Notes: generated by a model not told the origin, from the sequence alone. Counted from the first letter of the stretch, positions 24,781-38,140 are shown. The stretch is 64,000 bases of DNA from Pleodorina starrii (GCA_030267565.1 BRXU01000001.1:2666001-2730000); one strand, 5' to 3'. Translations and numbers: made by a program.

Positions 24781-27700
24781 CGCTGACCCAGACCCCGCTG
24801 CCGCCTGTTGCTGCTGCTCCGCCGGCATCTGCTGCCCAAGCCCCCTCCTCGCCGCCGCCGCTCCCGCCTCCTCCTCCTCCTCCTCTCCCTCCTCAAGACC
24901 CTGTAGATGGACCTGCGCGGCGCTCCAGGGACGGCGGTCCCCCGTCATGCCCTGCCGCCGTCCCTGAGCCCGCCCCTGGCCTTGCGGCGCCGCCAGGACC
25001 GGCACTGCGGTTGCCTGAACAAGCACCTGGGAGCTGCTCTGGGCCCGTTGCGGGAGCCTCTGCTGGTGCTGCTGGTGCTGCTGCTGATGATGATGAAAAT
25101 TATAATGGTGGCCGAAGGGGTTGGGTTGGGTTGGGTTGGGATTTGAAGCCAGATTCAGGTTTGGCTCAGAGTTCGGGTTCAGGCGCTTCTGCGACGACGG
25201 CAAGGTTCGATCCGGGGTCTTGCCGGCCGTGTGGAGCACGGAGGCAGGCTCGGACGGTGGCTGCACTTCCGGAGGCGCCGGCGGGGTGAGCGGCGGCGGC
25301 GGGGGCACGCCGTTGGCGGGCACGCCGGCCGCGCGGCCCAGGCCGAGGGGCCATTTCGCCCAGGCCGCCATCATCTTCGCTGGCGCCGTCGCCGCCGTCA
25401 TCTTCGCCGCCGTCGTCGTCGTCGTCGTCGTTGCCAGCGGCGTGAAGGCGCAGACGTCCTGGAGGCTCTGTCCGGGGGCGCGGAGGATCTGCGGGGGCGG
25501 CACCTTGCGGCCACCGGCATCCACCACCTGCAGTGGCGGCAGCAGCATCAGCAGCAGCGGCAGCAGCGGCGGCAGCAGCAGCGGCGGCGGCGGCGGCGGC
25601 GGCGGAGCACGAGGATGGACCGGGCGGTTGCAGCTGTTGGTCGGGGTTCAGGAAGACGAATCACACCGGAGCAACCGCGGTGGACATCGGCGGACAGAGA
25701 GAACGAGAGGGTGTGGGTGTGTGGTGCTGGGCGGTGGGTGCTGGCAGGGAGGGCGCGACGCGGCCCTCCAAAGGCCCCCGCATCGGTCGCCCTGCATGGT
25801 TTTCCTGCCACCCCCCAGGACCATGGATCCAGCCCAGCCCAGCCCAGCCCGCCGGTCCACACCGGCACCAGCCAACTGCCAACTGCCAACTGTACAGCGC
25901 TACAGCCAGCCACCCACCGCAGCCAGCCCGAAGTCCGACAGCTTGGCGCGCAGGAGCCCATCCGCGTCCCTCCGGAGCAGCACATTCTCCAGCTGCGAGC
26001 AAGATGAGCAAGACGAGCAAGGCAAGGCGGGGGGGGGTGGGCGGCGGCAGTGCTTAATTCCCTTTGTGTGTGTATGTGTGTGTGTGTGGTTGGCGGAGCG
26101 GGGGCCCCAGCGGCCGTGAAGGATCGAAAAGCCATCCATGCTCATGACGGAAACATGGATTCGCCGTGGGGGGTTGCAGCAGGCTGCGCACGGGCTTGGT
26201 TGGGGCTCTGGAGCTCTGGAGGCGCATCGTGCAGGCCATTGACCCGGCGCAGGAGTGCGGGTGCCAGCCAGACCGGATGACGGGGCCCCACATTCCGCAC
26301 GGCGGGCCCCTCACCGCACCGCAGACCGCACCCAACCCAACCCCGAGCCAGATCGGTGGCCATGCCACTGGGGCCCCAGACACCGCCCCCACGACTTGCT
26401 CCCATGCAGACGGGGGTAGCTTCCATTGCCAGCCACCACCCCACCGCCGCCAGCCCTACCACCACTCAAAACGACAGTCCCGCCCCCCTGCAGCCCCGGC
26501 CCCCCGGGGTCCCACCCCCCAGCCCCCCAGCCCTCCCCCCGGCTGCCCCCCGGCACAGGGATCCAGTCAACCTTCAGACTACAACGTCGGCAGGGCTTCA
26601 TGCTTCTTTGTTGCAAATTCACTCTTCAAATCCCCCCGGCTGCCGGGTCGCACCTTGAGGTCCCGGTGGATGAGCAGCGGCTGCTCCCGACTGTGCAGGA
26701 ACGTCATCGCATCCGCCACGTCGATCAACCACAGCAGCGCCTGCGCGTCGCTGTAGCCACCCAGGCCCGGACCCGGGCCGGGCCCGCCGCCGCTGCCGCC
26801 GCCACCAGCAGCAGCAGCTGCTGCTGCTGCTGTGGTCTGCTGCTGCTGCTGACCTCCGCCGAGTCGGCTGGCAGTTCCCGGGCCGCCGGGGCCTCCGCCG
26901 CTGCGAGCCGCTGTGAGGACCTGGTCGAACATGTTGCCATCCTGGGGTGGGTGGGTGGGGGGTGGTGGGGGGTGGGGGAGTGGTGGGGTGTGTGGGAGTG
27001 ATGAAGATGATACCGCAGCGGTGGGGGCTGGAGGTCGGGGGGGGGGAGTGGAGGTGGAGGTGGTGGAGGTGGAAGTCGGGGTGGAGGTTGTGGCCCTGAC
27101 AGCCCCCCACACACCACTACACGGCGAGAAGGCTCCCGGCCACGGGGGCGCAAAAGGGTGGCTGGGGCGAGGGAGGTCGTGGAGCGAGGTCACGGCGCCC
27201 GGGGAGCCGGCATCACGCATCCGGCGGGCTCCCTGGCGCCATGGGACCGCAGACCGCGGCTCGCCAGCCGGAATCTGCAGGAACGGATTCCGCCGTAACC
27301 CATCTCCCCCCCCCCGTCACACCAGCCACGCACCGGCTGGCTTGCTCTTCAGGATGGCCGGTGGCTGCCAACCACCTGCCAACCAGTTTCCTTTCCATAC
27401 CTCAATCTCAACCCCTCCACCCACCCACCCACCCAGCCACCCACCCCTCCACCCACCCCCACCGGCATGAGCTCCATCACGAGGGCCCAGCACTTGTGCA
27501 GCCGCTGCTGAGAGAACCATGCCTGCGCAGAGGCAGAGGCAGCTGCTGCGGCCTTCCTGCCGCCGCCGCCGCCGCCTTCGGCGGCGGCATTGGGCACGAG
27601 GACCTCCGGGGGCGCCGCGGCTAGCAGCTGGGAGACAGGGATGGAACAGAAGCCCAGCGCTTGAACGATGAAGCTGTCACAGGAAGGTCACGCGGGGGCG

Positions 27701-28527
27701 GCGGGCAGCAGTGATCGGAGCGGGAGTCTTGGCAGAACCACATGCTGTGCGGTGCGGTGCCCGGGAAGCCGGGAGAGCGGCAAGCGCAATACGGCGATTT
27801 GGGCGTGCGAGTACATGGCGCAACCCGGACGAAAACAGAATGCGCAGAATTTCATGAGGGTGCAGGCGCCCGACGCACGAACAGGAATTGAGAAGACGGG
27901 GCGAGTCGAGTGCGCCTGTCGACACAACCCCCGGGTGCAATCGTGCAAGACAGGTGAAGGTATCGTTTAGCCCGAACCAACCGATCCGGCACCCATTCGG
28001 AGTGGTGGTAGGGTTGCGGGGGCTTGCTGATACCGCTCGTTGCTCCGCTCCGGCACAAAGGAGCCCGACAGCCCGTCTGGTGCCGATGCCCCCTGCCCCA
28101 GTCAGCCCGACGACAACTCACGGATGCGGTAGGGCTGTTTGCAAAGCAACCTCCTGAAGGAACTTGCTGTAGTTTGCCGGACGGAAATGGTTGTCAGGCT
28201 TTAAAACTGCCGAGGGTGAGTAAAGTGCAAAGAAAGTGTTGGAACGTTGGACCCTATTCATAACCCTACCCGCCGAGAAATTTACATTTTCACTCTCATG
28301 ATTCATAGTTGCCTAGTATGCGCGTGGATGTCATTAATTTCGGAGGAGGACGCCCACACACCTTTTATGGCCACCTGCTGGATAACTCCATTGCTGCGCC
28401 TTAAGTTTGCCACGAACACCAGGGCAAAACCACCTTTGCTTACATATCGAAAGTCACTCAACGTGCTAGGATTTATCGTAGCGTCATGGTCGAAGTCGAC
28501 AAAGGTCCGCACTTGAAACTCCATCAA
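20901..28527 (-). CDS. TKL/Raf-like protein kinase with giant activation-segment insert
   Basis: Eleven exons on -: 28527-28362, 28206-28122, 27673-27463, 26941-26654, 25992-25918, 25527-24406, 23901-23808, 23384-23352, 22974-22936, 22622-22435 and 22052-20901. They total 3453 nt (1150 aa), exactly in frame. Kinase landmarks: Gly-rich loop SKGGFALVFVA (30-40), VAIK with Lys55, alpha-C Glu74 (FLQEVALQ), hinge LVMELMPDGNMFDQ, catalytic HRDLKLEN (246-253), DFG 270-272, YMAPE (688-692), KADVFSFGCIMFEVM, and REPRLRPSF. All key catalytic residues are present, so it should be active on Ser/Thr. Low-complexity Gly/Ala/Gln stretches interrupt the domain after the alpha-C helix, before the HRD helix, and massively between DFG and APE. 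Residues about 768-1150 form a Gln/Ala/Ser-rich tail. Either of two adjacent Met codons may start the protein. Substrates are unknown. Confidence 0.88.
22355..22383. repeat. (CAC)n microsatellite
   Basis: About nine CAC triplets within the last intron of the kinase gene (between exons 22435 and 22052). Confidence 0.85.
22681..22754. repeat. Imperfect (GT)n tract
   Basis: GT-rich alternating purine-pyrimidine stretch with GC interruptions, in the kinase intron between exons 22936 and 22622. Confidence 0.8.
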
Positions 28528-29803
28528 CTATCCCTAAAGCCATGCAATCAGCGGCGCTTACAAAGAGTCAGGCAGCTGCGATGGCTCGGCATTGAGCTTT
28601 GCTTCATTCTATCCAGTGCGTTACCCTATGACAAGTATGCTCCTTTGATAATCATAATCAACACATAATATGTATGTTACGATTGCTTACAGCACTGGTG
28701 GCCGCGGCGCACGCTATGCAGAAATGGTGAATTGGTCGAACCAGCCATACATTGTACGGCGACAGGCCTGACCAACAGCGCCTCACGCCTTCAGGCGGCC
28801 GGCGGAGGGCGGTATAAGCCCCAGGTGGCGCAACAGCGCCCAGATTTACGTGTTGCCTCCGGATGATGACCGCTTCCCCCGACTGTACACGGAAGAGGAC
28901 GTGCGTTGATGCCCCGAGGCGGGTGCAACAGGAGGCGAGTGCACGAGCGAGGGCGGAGAGATGGAGGTTGAGGATAGGACTGATGAGGCTAGGACTGGAC
29001 TGATAGGAATTTGTCATACGGGCACAGGGCCGCATACCGCACTCTCATACCGAGAGCGTGCCCGCGCGTTCTGAACTGCAACCCGCAGCAGGTCTTCGTC
29101 GCCACGCGCTGCCAGGCTTCCTGCGGCCAGGCTGCCTGGCCTGCTGCAGGCTTGCTTCGCCAGGCTTGCTTCGGGCGGCTTTCATTAATGCTATGCGTCA
29201 CGCTTTCTTGCAGCAAACGTAGCTAGCTGCAGCCTAGCGCGAGCGCAGCCATGTTCGCTCCTTCGGATGGAGCCATGTTCGCTCCAAGGGTGTGTTGCGT
29301 GTCCTAACGCTCCTATCCTCTAGGCCGTGCTTCGCTGGGTAGCCATTCTCTCGCGCAGTCGCGCTGCTTTACAGTTACCCTCCGTAGTTCCTCATTTGCT
29401 CAAATTTAGGCCTTCCGGTACTGGAACGTGTTGTCGCACCCTGGAAAGTGCTGTGCTGCTGTCCCGGCGCTCTAGGTAGCACTCCCTCCGTCCGCGTGCG
29501 CTGGTGTTCGCGGGCCTTTTGACACCATACCTCATGCCACCAGCCACCTAGTGTGGTGCCTTTTCCCGACGTTTCCTACATTTACTCCGCTTGTACTCCG
29601 CTTGCCACATTCTTGGGCCTCTGTGGGCCTTGTACCAAAATCGGTAAAATATCTGCGAATTCGTTCAAAATTTGAAAAGCGTTCTGCGTTGGCCGCGGTG
29701 TCGAGAGGGAGCTCGAGTGCCTGCGGGGGAACGCTGGTGGGTGGCGGTAGGGTGTTCTCCTTAGCTAGCACAGCAAAGCACGCGTCTTGCTTAATTCGCT
29801 AGC
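28528..29803. other. Upstream region of the kinase, no gene seen
   Basis: It should hold the kinase promoter near 28,530-28,700, where an AT-rich stretch lies at 28640-28680. A 14-base direct repeat (gccatgttcgctcc) occurs at 29249 and 29272. I found no supported coding region or RNA gene. Confidence 0.35.
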
Positions 29804-30287
29804 GCTGGCGCGGCGCTGCTCGCCACGCGCTTCTGCTTCTTATACGCCGGCTGGAAACCGTCGTTCCCCTGGGTGTTCTGTTGGTGTTTTGTGCGACGGG
29901 TACGGGCAAAGGAAACAAAGGTCAGCGAAGCACACGACTAGGATGAGTTTCCTTCCAACGCTTCTCTTCCCCGACCGCATGCTTAGCGAGGGCCTCGAGT
30001 GATTCGAACTCATCACCCTTGTAATTCACTTTGTTTCCACTGCCCGTAACCGTCGCACGAAACGCCAACAGAACACCCAGGAGGACCCTGGAGGACGACG
30101 GCTTCCACAGGCTTCCAGATCGCTTGGATCTATATTACTAATAATTAAGTAAGTAAATAATTAAGTAAATAGTTAATCAAATTGTTGATTAGTTATGAAT
30201 TAAATGTTTGATTAATTAATTAATTGATTAATTCCAGCCGGCGTCTAAGAAGCAGAAGCGCGTGGCGAGGAGCGCCGCGCTGACCCG
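29804..30287. repeat. Foldback inverted repeat
   Basis: Left arm 29804-29922 is complementary to right-arm blocks 30232-30287 (outer) and 30029-30107 (inner). For example, cgccacgcgcttctgcttct at 29821 pairs with agaagcagaagcgcgtggcg at 30248. The loop is about 29,923-30,028. The two right-arm blocks are separated by an AT-rich stretch absent from the left arm. This suits a MITE/foldback element or a long hairpin transcript. Confidence 0.75.
30128..30231. repeat. AT-rich insert of TAAT/ATTA-like motifs
   Basis: About 100 bp made almost only of A and T in an otherwise GC-rich window, with repeated taatta, aagtaa and attgatta units. It interrupts the right arm of the foldback. It may be a small insertion or a slippage-expanded sequence. 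Confidence 0.7.
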
Positions 30288-30940
30288 CTGGGGACGACTT
30301 CCCGATCCCCGTCTTCGAGAGCCAGCATGGGTTCGGTTCTGTAAAAATCTGTTTATAGAAACATACTATGCTTGATCTTAATAGGGTGTATGCGTGTGAG
30401 GTCACGTTTAGCATAAGGTCTTGTTTCCAGGCCTTGCGTTCTCACTCGGCTTCTTCCTAACCCATCTGTCTGTTCAAAGGTATATAATCTTAGAGACAGT
30501 TCGGTTGAGCCCAAGCTTGCCAACGTAGATGCGCTAGCCTTTCGACCACTATCGCCGGGCCCAAAATGATAATCCCCATGATTTAGAGCAAGGGCCGCCT
30601 AACACTCCAAAATGTTGACGGAGCAGCACTTAATGTCGCCCGTCACGACACCGGGCTCAGACAAGGTGGAGTTGGTGGAAGCCTGTGGAAGGTGCTGCCT
30701 GATGCCGTGCGATGAGTCGTGCAATCGCCGTATGTAGCTGTTATCCAGCTCTTCTGTAATTAATTAACTGATGCCGCCCTGGGGCGATGAAAACCACTTT
30801 CTTGTTCCTACGTTCCTTGCAGTGTGCTGTTCGCAACGGCAGTACGCCAGCATAACAAAGCTTTGAATCCTATGTTAGCTCCAGTTGATTGAAGTGAGGA
30901 ACGCGACCCCGGCCAGGTCGCGTTTGTTATGCACTTGGAG

Positions 30941-31064
30941 TTAGGGTTTTAGGGTTTTAGGGTTTTTAGGGTTTTAGGGTTTTAGGGTTTTAGGGTTTTA
31001 GGGTTTTAGGGTTTTAGGGTTTTAGGGTTTCAGGGTTTTAGGGTTTTAGGGTTTTAGGGTTTTT
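30941..31064 (+). repeat. Interstitial telomeric repeat (TTTTAGGG)n
   Basis: About 15 nearly perfect copies of ttttaggg. One unit has an extra T and one reads ttttcaggg-like. This is the telomere repeat of Chlamydomonas. The G-rich strand runs rightwards, as it would at a right-hand chromosome end, yet sequence continues for at least 33 kb beyond it. Confidence 0.93.
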
Positions 31065-33765
31065 CCCGGGAGACGGGGCCCGTCGAGGAGTAAGGGGCGG
31101 TTTTGTGCTGTCTGGCGGCTGAGGAGTGCGGCGCGGGAGGCCTGCAGTTTTGGCGCTTTAGGGAGAGGGAGAGGTGGAGAGGGAGGGGTTGCAGAGGGAG
31201 GGTAGGTGGTGCTGGGCTCCGCAGGCGGCCAGGGACGGAGGGGCAGGTTTTCTCTGCGTGGTAGGCGAGGGCAGGCAGCGCCTATGAGCCGTGCCCCGTA
31301 GTGGGTTTTCCAGGGGGGCGCCGCGCCGGCTTGTCATCCCCCCCGCGGCCGTGGGTGTTTGTTTTGCCCCGCGCTGGGCAGTGTCGGGGAACCTGTAGCC
31401 CCCAGGAGGAGGCCGCCTGGCGGGCCAACGTGTGGTTGGGTGCTTTAGTGAGCGGTTCCTGCAGCAGCACCTTGGTTGTCGTGTTCGTTGTGGCAGTTGG
31501 GCTCCTTGCTGTGCTGGCTTTCGTGGGAGCCCTTGGTGAGGGGACTCAGCCCCTCGTTCTCGTGAGGGACCTTGTCTGGGGGCCTAGGTGGGCTTTCCCT
31601 TGCCTCGTTTTTTTTCTGGGCTGCGGTGGTGCCGCCCCGTTGTCGTGGGCCCCTGCCCCAGGGGTAGAGGGCGTTCAGAGGCACTCTTTGCGTAGAGCTC
31701 TAGAGCCCCGTGAGCGCGCGAGGAGGCTGGCCAGGTGGGGGGTGGTAGCTAGTCTTGGTAGGGCGTTTTTGGTTGAGGTGTGTGACGCCTCTCGCGTGGC
31801 TCCCGCTAAGCGCGGCCCGCAGTCGTCTGCGCCGCTGAGTTGGTTGGCCAGGGGCCGTGGTGGGTGCCCCTGGCTGACGCGAGTGAGGGAGTGAGGCGCG
31901 CGCGGCGGAACAGACGGACGTAGCCGCGCGCCCGCCCCTGCGCTGTGTCTCGGCCCGGTCAGGGCCCCCGGTGCTCGTCCTGTCTCAGGGCGAGTCGCCC
32001 ACAGTGTAACACCCGTTAACTTGCTGTCGCCATAAGGAGCGCCTCAACTCCGCGACATATAGCTTACATTTGTAAATGGATGCTGTCTTCTTATGGGTGG
32101 CATCAGGATCACTTCTAGCCGAGAGAGGTCTCGCGCCAACTCGCGATCGAAAATGCGAACTGGAAACCAACGTCCAGTTACAGTACCGCGCGCAACAGTT
32201 GAAGTCATTTCACATAACCAGCTCAGAAAAGTAGCCACAATGATTCTGAATACGCTGGCGCGGGACACGCTGGCGCGAAACCGATGCGGAGCGTAGTTGC
32301 TTGCGACGGCAACGCCAGCGTTTGCTGACGTCGCGGTCGCCCAACTTGGGGACTGCTGTAACCGTGCAGCAGCCCCGTCAAGCTCTGTTTCGGGTGCGCA
32401 TGTGCGTGGACGCTTTGTCGTCACAAATACGACTTCTTGGTGCGCATGCATGCATGCTGAAACGGCCTGAGGCCCCCGTACGTGATTCTTAAAACCCCCG
32501 CCCTTTTGGCGGCATCTATCTAAGGAGGGACAGGCGGCGGCCTCCCCCACGCCTCCCTGCCTACCAGCCAACATGCAACTTCCAACGGCCATGACCGCAG
32601 GCGGGTGATACCTGGAGCCTCCTGGTACATGGAGAGGACGGGTTACTCAGCAAGGGACCCCGCGCCCCAGGGGCGCCCCGCTTCCTACTAGTTGCTCGCT
32701 CGGTGCTACTGTTCGCCTGGCCCCAATTAGAGTTCCTGACACGAAGCCATGGGGGGCTCGAAGTGCTTGTAGGGGCTCCTTGCGTGCTCCGTTGGGGGAA
32801 ATCTGGCTCTCACAGGCCCTAGCGGCACCCTGCGACGCTTGCCTGATTGTGCTTACCCGGCCATTGCCATCAACTGTTTGGCACCAGCGGAGCCGGCGCT
32901 ACGTCCCCCATGGAGAATAGGCACGCCAGCGTCGTAACCAGGTCATCATTGCCCAGGGGCAAATGCTCGGTCCTACGTAAGCCAGGGGATCCATCCCCGA
33001 CCCCGCTGTACAGATAAGAGGCACAGGGGGTTAAACACCAGAAACGTTTTCCGTAGAGACAAATCCATCATCTATCCCCATCCAAGGGTTGCACCGTGCT
33101 GCGCTACCGCCCGGATGGATGATGCAAACAAACAAATGTGGAATCCATTCGTTAAACGAACAAGCAAGCTATCCAACCACTCCACTGCAACCGTCATCCT
33201 GATAGCGTGGATGATGAGGGCTTATTACGCAGGCACGCAAGTGTTTTGCCTGCCTGCCGCGTCAACTTTGGTACAAGTGTACGGCTGGAGCAAGCAGTGC
33301 TACGCACCTACTGTCTTTGTTGCGCAGCATGCAGCAGCCTCGGGTTAACTTTACAAACACCCTACCGGAGGCAGGGCAGTCCGTCCGAAACGCACGGGCG
33401 GCTTTGCTGCGTAAGGCGATTGATGCACATTCACATTGCTGTGCAAGCAAGGCCCGCCCACGCCTGCCCACGCACCCACGTGCACATGCATATATAGCAT
33501 ACACATAGCCGCCACATAATCCAGCACCCACGCAGGAGCGCGCAGGCTGTAATGGCTTGCGGGTTCCGTTAGATCGAACGTCCTCGCAAGGTAGTTCTTA
33601 TTAGCGAATGATCAGCTATGACCACTCGAAAGCAGCAAAGGGCCAACGTGTGCTAGCGACAGTCACAGGTCTCGAACATAGGACACAATACCAATGTTAT
33701 GAGCGATCACGATCATCAATCAGCCAACTACGGCATGCACAATACGTAACCGAGCAGCTTCATGG
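31065..33765. other. Region after the telomeric tract, no assigned gene
   Basis: It begins with a G-rich, purine-skewed segment (31065-31260). A + open frame at 31301-31894 has one hydrophobic segment (VVVFVVAVGLLAVLAFVGAL) but no known motif. A TGTAA at 32005-32009 follows about 110 nt later. The minus frame 32592-32044 is also unrecognised. I cannot support a gene in 32,600-33,765. Confidence 0.35.
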
Positions 33766-33910
33766 AGACGACTACGTACGACGCCGAGCGCGCTGCGCTG
33801 CGCCGCACGTTACAAAGGTTTTCTGGGTTCCGACGACCAGCGCTGAGACCGCGATCCACTCCGGCCCCATGCAGTCACACACAAACACAATTCTGGAATG
33901 GTCTCCCGCC
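33766..33910 (+). repeat. Relic fragment of the tandem-repeat unit
   Basis: It resembles the unit segment at 37,400-37,545 and 41,310-41,465: it shares gccgagcgcgc, ctgcgccgcacg, ggttccgacgaccagcg and acacaattctggaatgg in the same order, with many differences between. It is an older, decayed piece of the array lying upstream of the first gene copy. Confidence 0.7.
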
Positions 33911-34625
33911 CCCAAGAAAGGTACACCAGAAGATGGACACCGCGGACCTGACACACGAGGGAACTCAGGCTACGGACTAGCGGCTAGATAGGGCCGCAGT
34001 CTGTGGCGAGGGAAATGAGGCTAGCGCGAAGGGGCAAGGGCTTATCTTCTGTATGGGAGAGGGGCGCCAAGGTTGTGAGCTTGTGACTAGCCCAGGTGCA
34101 GGTGGCCCCTGGCCGTGTATGGCGGCCTGGGACGGCCTGCTGGGCGGCGCACGCGGCGGCAGGCAAAGCGGTCAACGAAAGAACTGAGGTCCGAAGAGGT
34201 GGCGTTTGAAAACACTATTACTGTGTGGTGTACTGCTGGTGTTGCGCAACACCGTTTGTATCAGGAAGTCCTCAAGCGAGCCACCGTTTACAGTTTCATC
34301 TAGCTGGGCAAAGTTGAGCTGGGGCCGCGACAGCGTGCGAGTTCAAGCCTCAGCTCGCGAGGTTCGACGACTGCTCGTCCTCATCCTGCCTCGCTCTCGC
34401 TGCCGCAGCACGATGCTTATTAGGGTTTGTTGGATGTTCCACGCAGCTGTTCGTTCCTCGCTCGAACCGTCCGGCACACCGACTGGCAGCGCCCTCCATC
34501 GTTTCCCGCCCTACACCATGAGCTGCCTGATGGAGTGATGGTGCCCGGGTAGCGGGCTCTCTCTCTCTCTAGTCGGAAGGTTGCCATTTCAGAGAAGCAC
34601 TTCTACCTCCATAACGTTAAACCGA
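33911..34625. other. Spacer before the array, no gene seen
   Basis: Unlike the repeat units. It contains a short (CT)n run near 34,559-34,570 and no supported open frame. Confidence 0.35.
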
Positions 34626-35284
34626 CTTGCCGTGGAGTTCAGCTGCTTGCATTGGCGTGCGGAGCGAAGAAACCGCTGAGAGCAGAAGCATGGCCCTTGC
34701 CCTTGGAAGGCCCCCATCCTGCCTCCCACCGTCCCCAGAGAGGCGGTTGGGCAGCCACCACGCAGGTATGTCTCCGTGGAAGACGGGGTGTTGGATCTTG
34801 GTTGCAACGAATGAACCGCCGGCGGCGACGTTACGTACGTTTGCGGGCTTCCCTTGCATCGCTGGATCGTCCGCACAGCTTCGTTCCCATGCATGCAACC
34901 GACGGACCCACCCTGACCGGAAGGCAGGCCAGGCGGACCCGCGCATTATTGTATGTGGGCATTGCAGGCCCCCGTGAGTTCGTGCGGGTGCGCGAGGCGT
35001 GCAACTTCCTCGAACGCACGTACGCCGCATGTTTGTATGTGGCTAGATGGAGCCACGCATGCAGAAGCCTCGAGCCAGTCAGTTACAGACACGTACGGAA
35101 TGAAGTTTCCAACCGTCGATTGCCGCACGCCTCTTGGGCGGTATCGAATGGTGCCGCCGCCCTCGTCATAATAAAAGGGCCAGTCACTGCAATGTAGAAG
35201 CATCGGACGCACGTTTGCCTATATCATCTTCGCATATTGACTCTCTCACGCAGAAGCAGGAGAAGCCTTCATCAGTCAATCACA

Positions 35285-36590
<1,306 letters not shown>

Positions 36591-37732
36591 TAACTGCCGC
36601 GTGATGAATAAGCGAGAGCCAGCAGCTACAAAGGTAGCTAGCAGGAGCTAGATAGCTAGCAAAACGGCATGGGCCGATGACAGGGCCGATGATACGAGCT
36701 TATTGTATAGATGGACACAGAGTGAGCACGTTGCGTAGTTCGTGTCGGTCATTTAGTTTGTTGGTTGATTAGCGGTTTTGATGAGCGAGTAGAGATGCAA
36801 AGCAGAAAGCAGCGGCGTCTGCACCATACAGGCACCACGTATGTATGTTTGATGACTAGAGATACTTGATCGCGATCTTTATAATTGGAATAAATGACGA
36901 CGGAATTGATCTGCAGCTGATCGTTCGTGGATGTGATCTGTCTTTGCAAGTGGCTCCTTCGTTGTATGACAGGGCGCGGGGTTGATGCTGTGTGAACACC
37001 ACGCATTTAGTCGTGTGATCAAGCATGAATGCGATGCGTGGTCGGTCGGCGGCGTTGCTCGGCAGCAGGACTCGATCGGCAGCAGCAGACGGCAGCAGGC
37101 TGTGAGTCATACTAAATAGCGAGATGGGAGCCAGTACGTTGTATCACGTTTTGATACAACAATTTTTGCAATATTTAATGAATTCTTTCCTGAGCTGTCT
37201 TCCTGTCTGTGGCATTGTCTGTAACAGTGTGTAACTGTACCGATTACGACTGTGATACTTTTCACAGCAGCTGGCTTTGTCTGATTCCGGGTAACTATAC
37301 GACTTCTGGGTCTGATTAGGAATCATCAACCATATCATTAATTGGCTGTTCGCTTGCTTTATGTGATGGTCGGCTGCTCCCGTCGGTCGACGAGCAGGGG
37401 CACGCAGACGACCAGACCGCCAAGCGCGCGCTGCGCCGCCGCACGTGCCAATGAAGGTTTTTCTGGGTTCCGACGACCAGCGCTGGATGGAAGGACTGCG
37501 ATTACCTCGCCCCCACGCAGAGCACACAATCACAATTATAAAATAAATGGCCTCCCCTATCAAACAAGAGCCGCCAGACTATCGACGCTGCCGCGCGCGG
37601 GGCATTCCTCAATCGGCGGGCGCTCGCCCAACAAAATTCCCTCCTCTGCTCACCCATAAATAAAGCCGTCGCCATTCCACTTGCAGAATAATTCAATCAA
37701 GTCGCAAGCCGTCACATATATACAGTACGACC

Positions 37733-38140
37733 CCTAGGAAGTGCCTGAGAGTTTGGGCACTGAATTGGTGACCGAGAGGTCACCAGTTCGATCCCGGCCT
37801 TCGCAGAGGGCTAGGTGACCGATGGGGGCCCTGGTGTGGGAACGAACAGCAGGTGACCGCATGGCTCTTTAGCCATGTCCCTGTCCCCTGCACTGGTAGA
37901 ACTCATCACGGTTGAATGTTCAACGATGATGTGTCTGGCATGTCTGGGAAGAATGCGTGCGGGTACCCAGATGTGATCCGAGTGAGACGGAGTCCAGACA
38001 CTGAGTGGGTGGGAGAAGCAACCCATCTTAGTCAAAAAGGCGGTCACCGCGGTAATGGGCTGTACCCGCCGATGAGGCATCAGTCTGTTCCCTTAACCCA
38101 CGCAAGGGCTTACGGTCCAGCGTAATACTTCTTCTTCTTC
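37733..38140 (+). mobile_element. tRNA-SINE-like insertion with 12-bp target duplication
   Basis: A 408-bp segment absent at the same place in every other unit. It is flanked by tacagtacgacc at 37721-37732 and 38141-38152. The 5' part contains a pol III box-B-like agttcgatcccgg (37785-37797), preceded by a box-A-like ttggtgaccgag. The 3' end is a (CTT)n tail. No coding frame is present. These are the marks of a tRNA-derived SINE mobilised by a LINE. The family name is not known to me. Confidence 0.78.

Noticed and set aside
25121..26119. 332-codon + frame across the kinase
   Set aside because: It is antisense to kinase exons with Gly/Ala/Ser repeats produced by codon-repeat composition.
29998..30030. 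tRNA gene suggested by gattcgaac near 30001
   Set aside because: The T-arm stem does not pair in canonical register and no acceptor or anticodon stem can be drawn; the site is in the foldback loop.
30488..30570. tRNA- or SINE-like sequence on the minus strand
   Set aside because: There is a vague box-A-like stretch but no convincing box B, tail or target duplication.
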